NCBI GenBank assembly: GCA_034440635.1
Contig: JAOTON010001673.1
Span: 559,001 to 623,000 of the forward strand
DNA length: 64,000 nt
Source of the DNA: Lepas anatifera
Taxonomy: Eukaryota; Arthropoda; Thecostraca; Lepadidae
Direction: 5' to 3'
Part shown: positions 56,595-64,000 of the stretch, one piece after another
Layout of the letters: each line of letters opens with the position of its first letter
Numbering within the stretch: the stretch's first letter is position 1
Made by a program: the position numbers and the translations under genes
Notes under the pieces: generated by a model
The model's database searches: none
The model's input: the letters and a program-made list of their open reading frames with translations, nothing else
Told to the model about the DNA's origin: nothing

Positions 56595-57379
56595 CATAAA
56601 AACGGCGGCGCGTAGCGCCACCGTACTTGGCATACCTTTTCCCTCATTATTTTTACAACTTTTGTGAAAATTTTAAGGTTAGGTCTTCTCAGGTCAGGTC
56701 ACCAGTACAGGTCAAGTGATCTGACCTAAAAAAAGTTTAAGATGGCATAAGTCGGAGCAGGGTGAACTTATCCGATTGAAACTCATATCACATAATGGAC
56801 CCACCGAGTTCTCTAAGAAATATTCCGGTATTTTTTATATCGATGACCTAAGGTCAGGTACGAGGCATGACCTCTCCATTGGAAATACATGGGAAAAATG
56901 TTTTTTACTGAATAACTCAGTAACGGATGGTGATAGAGCGTTTATTTTAGCTGCATTAGACTCGCATTGGCTTTGCGGTTCTAATGATATGCATTTTATA
57001 TAATTTAACCCTGACCTGACCTCAGGTCAGGTCAAATCCTTGATTTGACCTAGCAAGGTCAAATTATATATCATTCGATTCGGCTTGCGGCCAGTATTCA
57101 TACAGTTCAAGTCGTTTTGCTCTATCTTTACTTGTCCAGATGTAATGGCCGAAAACTGAATTTACATGTTATCCCTATGACGGCATGTTTTGACCTCTCG
57201 TGACCTTAAATGTGACCTGACAAAAAATGGTTCAAATATTTTCAGTGGAGAAGAGGATGGGCTACCCAACGCCGTTTACCGTTTTTCGCTACCTACCGTG
57301 GTTCTCGAGATCTTAGGGGGGGGCGGGTACCCGCCCCCCGTCAAAGCGAAGGTGACTCAGACCCCCGTCAATGCGCGTG
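56595..57379 (+). mobile_element. Type B TTAA element, 5'-truncated, just upstream of NCAPH2
   Basis: It matches 23295-24075 (aaaacggcggcgcgta, tacttggcat.cctttttccctcat, the AGGTCA-rich body). It ends with the ggcgggtacccgcc palindrome, the spacer and ccccgtcaatgcgcgtg, followed by an intact TTAA (57380-57383). The left end is lost at the junction with the LINE. It ends 184 bp before the NCAPH2 ATG. Confidence 0.85.
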
Positions 57380-57383
57380 TTAA

Positions 57384-57563
57384 AGCTGGGTGAACGTCGG
57401 CCTGGCCGGATCTCCGGAGCAAACCCTTTTCCAGCAGGCTAGCTAAGTGTTATTGACAGCGCTGCTTTGCGAGGAGCATGTTCACCTGTCCTGGAGGGCC
57501 AACGATACCAGCAGTGGTGACCGACTGTCTGTGATGTCTTGCAGATAACCAAGTCTCTCCACT
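57384..57563 (+). promoter_or_regulatory. NCAPH2 upstream region / 5' UTR
   Basis: Single-copy-looking, GC-balanced sequence between the TTAA element and the NCAPH2 ATG. A good splice acceptor (gatgtcttgcag, ending 57544) may start the coding exon with a 19-nt leader, implying a separate 5' UTR exon upstream. No TATA box is obvious. Confidence 0.4.
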
Positions 57564-57653
57564 ATGCCGGGACCACCGGAAGAGTCCCGCTTCGGGTTCC
57601 TGCTCAACCCCATCAAGGACCTGACCAAGAACTGGCAGGTGGACCTGTCCAAG
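57564..57653 (+). CDS. NCAPH2: Condensin-2 complex subunit H2, first coding exon
   Basis: The exon has 30 codons, ATG at 57564, and ends in phase 0 at AAG with the donor GTACGTG. It encodes MPGPPEESRFGFLLNPIKDL, then TKNWQVDLSK. This matches the N-terminus of animal NCAPH2 (family pattern: R F..LL.PI.DLTKNWE.D). NCAPH2 is the kleisin of condensin II, bridging SMC2 and SMC4 to the NCAPD3 and NCAPG2 subunits in the nucleus and on mitotic chromosomes. The next exon is 3.2 kb downstream, in the right phase. Confidence 0.9.
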
Positions 57654-58299
57654 GTACGTGTCCCGCGCTGATGTCGTTTTCAGATGGGGTGGGAGTCACG
57701 TAGACAGCCCTGCAGTCGATGTGTTCCATATCTGCGAAAATTCGTGTTGTCTGTAGGGTTCCACCTCCCAGGCAACTATCTGTTTCCCCGGTAGCTATTC
57801 CTTTTTCTGGTGCGTATGGGATGCATGCCACCAGGACCTGAAGATTATTATAAGATATATGAAAGTGGATGTCGATAAAGCTGGAAAATGATGACGATGG
57901 TTCATAGCTTATTTTGGGAATATGATGATTATCCAGATATCATGTTTTGATGAAAGTTTCTCCAGTCACCACTGAATATTTCAACGAGTGGTGTCGGGTT
58001 TCAGTATTTGAAAACCGACCACCGACCCGGTTATCATTTGTATTGTGCTTTTGGTAAAAAATGTCCGGTCAGATTATTTGTGCACAAAATTGACGGCTTC
58101 AAAAAGTACTAAAATACCCAAAGTGATGAAAGCAAATAGGTAAAGAGCAGCTTATGCTTGACCTCTTACGATGAAAGTTTCGCTGCTAAAGGAAAAAATA
58201 GATGCACAATATTTGTCAGCCATATAAATACATAGGTTTCTAAAGAAGCATGCGCTGGGCCGTAGCAAGTTGCGTGGGCCTGCTCCGTTTTAGCTCTAC

Positions 58300-60149
58300 C
58301 ATAGCTACATTTCTAAGACGATCGATTTGAAACTTCCTGTACTTCATGACCCCTTTAGGGTCTACAAAATGTGTACCCGGGATCTTTCGATTTCGTGACC
58401 TGAGGTCAGGTCACGAGAAGACCTCTCTTATTGAAAAAGCATGGGAAAAGCCGTGTTATGATCTAAAAGTCACAAAAAATGATTACAAATGATCAGATTT
58501 CTCAGGAAACCATTCTTGGCCAACCTTTGAAGGATTCCAAGGGCGATATTTGCCCTTTGACCTATCTGAGATCATCAGGTCACCAGGGGTCAAAAACAGT
58601 ATTTTGACGATAACTTTTGACCTAATCAAGCCAAAGCGCTGAATTAAACATTATCGTGTATGTCTCTCCACTGGCTTTCATTTGAAATACGGCAAGGTCA
58701 TTTTCTGACCTTTCGTACCCTCAGGTCATATAGGCCACGAGGTGACCTCTGGAGTTCAAACCACTGCCGGGAGGTCATAATGTTCCACATAGCGAAAAAG
58801 GTCTGGCATTTTCCTATCAAATGTACTTTGCAAGATACCAATAGCTCAAATGGCAGGAGAGCTATGCCGAGTTGTCTAAGCATTGCATATTTTAGTGGAA
58901 ATAGCCTGTCGTGACCTAACTTGACGTCTGGAGGTCAAGTTTAACCATTGACCATTGACCTGAGCGCTTAAACATGTGAAGTAAAATCCTGCTTAACACG
59001 CGCCCCGCCGGGGGGGCATAATTCCCCCACCTGGTTTTCCCCAGATAACGCAAAAACGAAGACACGCAGAACAACGAAACTTTCAGTACCTTATCCCTGA
59101 TCAATTTTGCACATCTGACCAATTCTTTTAGGTCAGGTCATGTCAAGATAAGGAGCTATCCAAGGTCAAGCGACCCGACCTCAAAACCTAAAATCACGAG
59201 TTTAAAGCGTCGCCTAAGGAACATCAGACAACCGATCAGTTTGAAACGATCACAATATAATGAGGTCATTAGGGTCTACAAATCTGCTCTCTCAGAATTT
59301 TGATAATGTTGATCTAAGGTGGGGTCAATTTTTTGGTCACCCCATTATAAGTCTGTGTTGAAAAATAGAAGATATCGTTTTCAGTAAATAATGGATAGAT
59401 AAGGCGGAAAATTATCATATCATGTTTTCTTACCACGATCTGGACTTTAAAGTTGAGTTTTTGACCATCTGACCTCTTAAAGGTCATGTTAGGTCACAGG
59501 AGCATACCGTGATTGTTTTTGTCAATAACTCTTCATGGAATTGAGTTAAAGCTCTTATTTTACTTGCATTGTGCTTATATTATCACGGAGAGTCGATTGA
59601 TATGCAACATGACCATGCCAGGTCACCCTGTGACCTTTACCTAGCTTGATGTCAGGTCATTTTCGCCATTTGGCCTAGCAAGGTCATATTATGCATAATT
59701 CGATTCGTCATGATGAGAGGAATCCAATGATGCATACATATTTGCTATAGCTCCGCTGAGTAAAAATCTAGAGGGGCAAACGTACACTGCCCTGTTGTAA
59801 GCCTATGGAATCTTCTGTGACCTATGCTGACCTCAATATTGACCTGACATAAAATACTTATTTATAATTTCTCTTCGTCTAGTCAAGAGCTTTCAAACGC
59901 CCCTCGTAATTTTTCTTTAGCCTTCCTGGGAAATGAGATACGGAGGGGGCGAAATTCGCCCCCAGCGGGGCGCGTCATGCCAGTGACCCCAGCGGCGCGC
60001 GCGTTAATTCGCACGAGCTTTCTAATGCATGTTGCAGATTTGTGCTACCCTCATATTTTTGGAGTTAGAGGGGATCGTATTTTCGGACCATCGATGGCCC
60101 CACCCCTCGGTGGGGCGAAGGTGGCACCGGACCCCTGGTGGGGCGCGGG
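58300..60149 (-). mobile_element. Type A TTAA element, reverse orientation, split by a type C element
   Basis: Left part 58300-58992 and right part 60008-60149 together match 22204-23000 in reverse. The right end carries ccatcgatggccccaccc, spacer gaaggtggcaccggac and cctggtggggcgcggg, followed by TCAA (a mutated TTAA). The left terminus is missing. Confidence 0.82.
58997..60003. mobile_element. Type C TTAA element (1007 bp), nested in type A
   Basis: TTAA at 58993-58996 and 60004-60007. The left end is cacgcgccccgccggggggg. The right end has ggggcgaaattcgccccc, then gcggggcgcgtcatgccag and cagcggcgcgcg. The interior is AGGTCA-rich (taggtcaggtcatgtcaag near 59131; cttaaaggtcatgttaggtc near 59475). 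Its insertion in the type A copy is exact, as the A sequence resumes after TTAA. Confidence 0.87.
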
Positions 60150-60843
60150 TCAAATTTACCGGCACGTGAGACGGTTGAATGTAAAAGTGTAGCAGGCGTA
60201 TCATAAAAATGGCTTAACGTTGGCATGACATTCTCAGTGAGTGGGAGGGGCTTAGGATTTAGACCAACCAAATGAAAGGGGATTTATTCATAGTTTGTAT
60301 TAAGGCTTTTAGGGTCCCTTTCAAACTGTAAATTATGCTGAAATGTGATGCGTGTAGCTTAAGGCGAAACGAAATATGTCAGAAGTGGTTTCTCGACATC
60401 ATCTATAAAACCGCTGTGCCAGTCCAAAACCCATGACACACGCCCCTGAGCTGGTTTCACCTCTGGACCTCGGAATGATCCAGGTGTCGAAGGGTGCAAC
60501 GTCCGAGATTGGCCGACCACTCAGATTGTGTTGGAGCAGTTTGCCAGGGGTACATTGCCGATCTCATTGTTTGCCGCTTGACATCTCTGCTCCCACCCGT
60601 GATGTAGGCTCGTGTATGGTATGGTATGGTATGATGTAGGGTGTTGCACGCTCGTGTATGGTAGTTGTTGGGGAATCAGAGGGATGAAGTAGTTAGTGAA
60701 TGATCCACACTGTGATGTTTGAGATCGTTGAGTATAATATATGTTAATGAGTTGCTAAGCGGGGCGCTACTGACATTTTCTTGATCTCCATTTGTATTCT
60801 CACTTTCCTCCAAGAGCACAGCTGACCTGCTCTGGCTGCCCAG

Positions 60844-61025
60844 TTCCTGAGTGAGTACCTCAACGAGCTGGCCCGGACCCACGTCACCTTCGATGGCGGC
60901 GAGACGGTGATGAACTTCGCCGAGGCCGCCATGCTGCTGCAGGGCTCGGCCTGCGTCTACGGCCGCAAGGTGGAGTTCCTCTGGAAAATGGTGCTTCAGA
61001 TGCTGGAGCTGCTCGCCAACAAAAA
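60844..61025 (+). CDS. NCAPH2: Condensin-2 complex subunit H2, coding exon 2
   Basis: It starts in phase 0 after gctgcccag and ends in phase 2 at AACAAAAA before the donor GTGAGC. It encodes FLSEYLNELARTHVTFDGGE, then NFAEAAMLLQGSACVYGRKV and EFLWKMVLQMLELLANK. This is the conserved N-terminal kleisin domain of NCAPH2 (family pattern: [37 protein letters not shown]), which contacts the SMC2 neck. GC-rich exon in AT-richer DNA. Later exons lie beyond the window. Confidence 0.92.
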
Positions 61026-62646
61026 GTGAGCTGCTGTGGTGGACGGGGCGATGTTGTGTCTGCCCCATGGCGGTTGTGCTCGCCGTCACTTATTGTCGGG
61101 CCGGTCCGTAGCGCCTGCCTGGTTTCTCCTCACCTATGGATCACAGTTCTGATATAACCGACTTGCCCCGGCCTGGCTCCGCCCCACCGTCACCTCAATC
61201 ACGTACAATCTAAATCCAGGAAAGTGGACGACGGCGGCGTGATTCGGGCTGGTCTTGGAACAAGATAGTAATTGTGCATTCTGTATCAAATAGCACAAAT
61301 TGTGCAATCGATCACACAGGTCTGCTGCGGACACAGATTGGCCAAAACATACACGCACAGTATGTAGTGGGCAGCGTTACTGGAGCAAACGTCTAGAGCT
61401 AGAAAGTGTCGGATATTTATTGTGCTTTGATTCTCTTAAAACAAGACCTATACGTGGTAGCTGTGTCAGGCAAACGTGTTGTTTTTGGAAGCCATATGTT
61501 TATTTGTGGGTTCAGCTGAATGGAATGTCAGCAGACCGTTCCGCTTTCCGACTGAAATATCGATCGAAGCGACACAAAACCTTCAACACAGTGAGCGATG
61601 TTAAATGACGGTGCCTTTAGTGTGTGTGTGTTTTTTTAGAACGTTTTGGCCCGGGATTACTTTATTCCTGGAAAGCTAAAAGACTAGGAGCTTATTCAAT
61701 CGGAGCGGGGCGTGTACTTAAAAAGATGTGGACACTCGGTCACAGGTAAATGGGAGTTGGACAAGCGGCCGTGTACCGTCTAAACTATGCAAATTAAAAA
61801 TGCAGTGTTTCGCTTGGAGACCCTTGCTAGTCGTGAGGACTGTCCAAGCAAAGTGCTTTGGTTTGTAAAGTCTGCGTTTTGTGTGACAAATATTAAAAGA
61901 GGGGCAATAGGGAAACGAAAACAGGATCAGGCCAGTCATGGTTGATTTGTATTCACACCTAACCACTACGGCCCGAGAATTTGTACTACATAAGCAGAAG
62001 GATTTTAACAGAAAATGATCATTTCAAAGCATATGTTCCAAAACATGAGCCAAAATACGTCGATGCCTTTCTATCATTACATTATCATCAGGTCTGAAGA
62101 GTAAGTTTTCATAAAACTGTAAGGAAAAATATCCCCCAGCCGTTACCTCATTCCACCAGCAGACTTATTTTGTATGTCAACATCTTAAGTTTCAGCGACA
62201 AATTACATCAACAATAAATCATGAAAATCAAAGCAAAAACAAGAAACATCCAGAGTCCTACAACGGCCAGGCTTACAAAATAGTATATGAAAAGCACATC
62301 TCATGTTTGATCACTAAAAAACACCCCTCCCTTAATTCGCCCAGGCCTACCCTTGAAGAAGAAAAACAACACGAATTGAAATCCTGTGGTGAGAGGAAAC
62401 TAATTAAGAAGGGAAACCAACTGCCAGGAGCTCGCCGTGGTGTTCATGCAACCGGATCGAAGTATCGGATTTTGATTGACTCGTCCATGTTTAGGTTCGC
62501 GCAGTCTCGGCCAGTACTGAGAATGTCGATAGCAAAGGCGCTGGTGGTGTTGTGATCTTCAAGTTGATTATCATACATGTTTGCGTGTTCTCCAAAAGGG
62601 GTGTCTGGTTTTCTAAGACGTGCGTTACTCAGGTGTTCGTTGAATC
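61026..62646 (+). other. NCAPH2: NCAPH2 intron 2, start
   Basis: It follows the GTGAGC donor and runs past the window edge. I find no third exon in it. 61100-62640 shows no repeat I can delimit. Confidence 0.7.
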
Positions 62647-62650
62647 TTAA

Positions 62651-64000
62651 CCCGCGCCCCACCGGGGTCCGGCGCCACCTTCGCCCCACCGGGGCATCGA
62701 TGGCCAGTGGCGGATCTAGCCGGATGGTTTGGGAGGGGCAAACCAAAGTGGAAAAGCAAAAAAAAAGCGTCGCGCAGTGCAAAATTGCGTTACAATATGC
62801 CTTTTCGGTAGGATTTTGGGAACTGGAGACGAAAAGCAAAAAAACTCCACGGGGTGAAAAATATGGACTCAAGATACTTTTTTTCCTATCCAAGCCCCAA
62901 TATTTACACTGAACTTCACTAATTCTGTTTGAAGTTGAGAGTCGAAGCACCAAAATCTTACTTACAAGCTAAAAAGGAGTCGGGGAAAAAGGAGGTCGAT
63001 CGCTTTGGGGGGGCAAAAACATAGTTTTGCCCCGAGCTTTTCCGTTTGGGGGGGCAATTGCCTTTTTGCCCCCCATGGATCCGCCACTGTCGATGGCTTC
63101 CTCTAACTCCGAAAATATGGGGGTTAGCGCAAATGTGCAAAGTGCAATAGAAAGCTTGCATGAATTCAGTAAGATATTACTTTGCATGTTTAAGCTCTCA
63201 GGTCAATGGTTTGACCTCCAGAGATCAAGTTAGGTCACGTTAGGCTATTTTCACTCAAATATGCAATGCTTAAGAAAACTGGCCATGACTCTTATGTCAT
63301 TAGTGCTATTGAGATCTGGTCAAGTACATTTGGTAGGTAATTGGCAGACCTTTTTCGCTCTGTGGAACGTAATGACCTCCTGCCAGTGGTTTGACCTCCA
63401 GAGGTCACCTCATGACCTAATATGGCCTGAGGTCACGAAGGGTCAGAAAGTGACCTTGCTGTATATCAAATGAAAGCCAGTGACAAGACAAACACGATGG
63501 TGTTTGATTCAGCGCTCTAGCTTAATTAGGTCAGAAGTTATTGTCAAAATACTGTTTTTTATCCCTGGTAACCTTGGATGACCTTGGAAAAGTCAAACGG
63601 AAAATATGGCCCCTGGGATTCGTGAAGGGGTGTCCAAGAACGCTTTTCTGAGCAATGTGAGCGTTTGCAGTCGTTTTTGTGACTTTTAGATCATAAGACA
63701 GGTTTTCCCCATGCTTTTTCACTGGGAGAGGTCGCCTCGTGACCTGACCTCAGGTCACGAAATCGAAAAATCCCGGATGTACACGTTGTAGACCCTGGAA
63801 GGGGCATGAAGTGTAGGAAGTTTCAAATCGTTCGACTAAGAAATGTAGCTCTTATAGAGCTCATAAGTTGAAGTGAGGTGACCTTGGTTGACCTCGCCTG
63901 GTGACCTGACCTTGGGTGACCCGGGGTAAAAAATTTCAGGGATGGTATAAAATTGATTGGGGGAGAGATAGAGCCCTTAACCGCGGCGCTGCGTCTCGTC
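62651..64000 (+). mobile_element. Type A TTAA element in NCAPH2 intron 2, runs off the window
   Basis: TTAA at 62647-62650, then cccgcgccccaccggggtcc, ggcgccaccttcgccccacc and the ATCGAT palindrome, which is split by a hAT MITE (62705-63089). The body (63090-64000) follows 22251-23150 closely, including gacctgaggtcacgaagggtc. The right end falls just outside. Confidence 0.88.
62705..63089. mobile_element. hAT MITE (CAGTGGCGGATC), 385 bp, perfect 8-bp TSD
   Basis: TIRs are cagtggcggatc and gatccgccactg. The TSD tcgatggc is exact (62697-62704 and 63090-63097) and lies in the ATCGAT palindrome of the type A element. The interior matches 48623-49151 in reverse orientation (gggaggggcaaaccaaag, ggtcgatcgctttggg). 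Confidence 0.94.

Larger units (their letters stand above)
57654..60843 (+). other. NCAPH2: NCAPH2 intron 1
   Basis: A 3190-nt intron with donor AAG|GTACGTG and acceptor ggctgcccag. Its 58300-60149 portion is a type A TTAA element with a type C element inserted in it. 57660-58300 and 60160-60840 show no gene; a ggtatg run lies at 60616-60634. Confidence 0.85.

Noticed and set aside
60676..61089. Minus-strand 137-codon frame
   Set aside because: It is the reverse of NCAPH2 exon 2, whose plus-strand reading matches the family and has proper splice sites.

Overview
The window is nuclear DNA of a multicellular invertebrate. It has intron-split, GC-rich exons of two conserved eukaryotic genes, separated by about 54 kb that is almost entirely transposable elements and tandem repeats. 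There are no operons, Shine-Dalgarno sites, CRISPR arrays or prokaryotic genes. The mix of CR1-like, Jockey/I-like and Penelope-like retroelements, many short TIR transposons and a tRNA-type SINE would suit an arthropod such as a crustacean, but I cannot fix the taxon from this sequence alone.

Host genes. (1) POLR3C (RNA polymerase III subunit RPC3), minus strand: first three coding exons at 3332-3478, 2353-2474 and 1906-2039, with matching splice phases. Its intron 1 is almost wholly a 30/38-bp minisatellite. The gene runs off the left side. (2) NCAPH2 (condensin-2 subunit H2), plus strand: first two coding exons at 57564-57653 and 60844-61025. Intron 1 is full of nested TTAA transposons, and the gene runs off the right side.

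Repeats by region. 4-7 kb: 28-bp minisatellite, an inverted-repeat element and GC-rich sequence. 6.5-12 kb: a minus-strand LINE split by a Penelope-like element. 12.3-14.4 kb: a SINE, shared repeats and a 765-bp element with a 10-bp target-site duplication (TSD) that carries two tRNA-like sequences. 15.3-18.2 kb: a hAT-like end module interrupted by a LINE fragment. 20.8-21.8 kb: two small TTAA elements head to head. 22.2-25.8 kb: TTAA elements packed with AGGTCA/TGACCT half-sites and a hAT element. 26.6 kb: a hAT MITE whose interior is homopolymer noise. 29.3-31.3 kb: an element with mirror-image minisatellite arms. 32-33.2 kb: a direct duplication. 34.2-41.3 kb: a MITE family, a second LINE copy and a LINE ORF1. 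41.4-50.6 kb: one CR1 LINE split by a 7.16-kb hAT-like insertion that holds a 4-kb GGCGCC satellite. 51.3-56.6 kb: a Jockey/I-type LINE. 56.6-64 kb: NCAPH2 with TTAA elements before it and in its introns.

Main discovery candidate: a set of TTAA-flanked non-autonomous elements (types A, B and C) that share one terminal plan, namely GC-rich end motif, spacer, repeated end motif and 19-22 bp palindrome, around interiors dense in nuclear-receptor-type AGGTCA half-sites. One ends 184 bp before the NCAPH2 start codon. Nesting can be read from exact TSDs in several places, which gives a relative insertion history.
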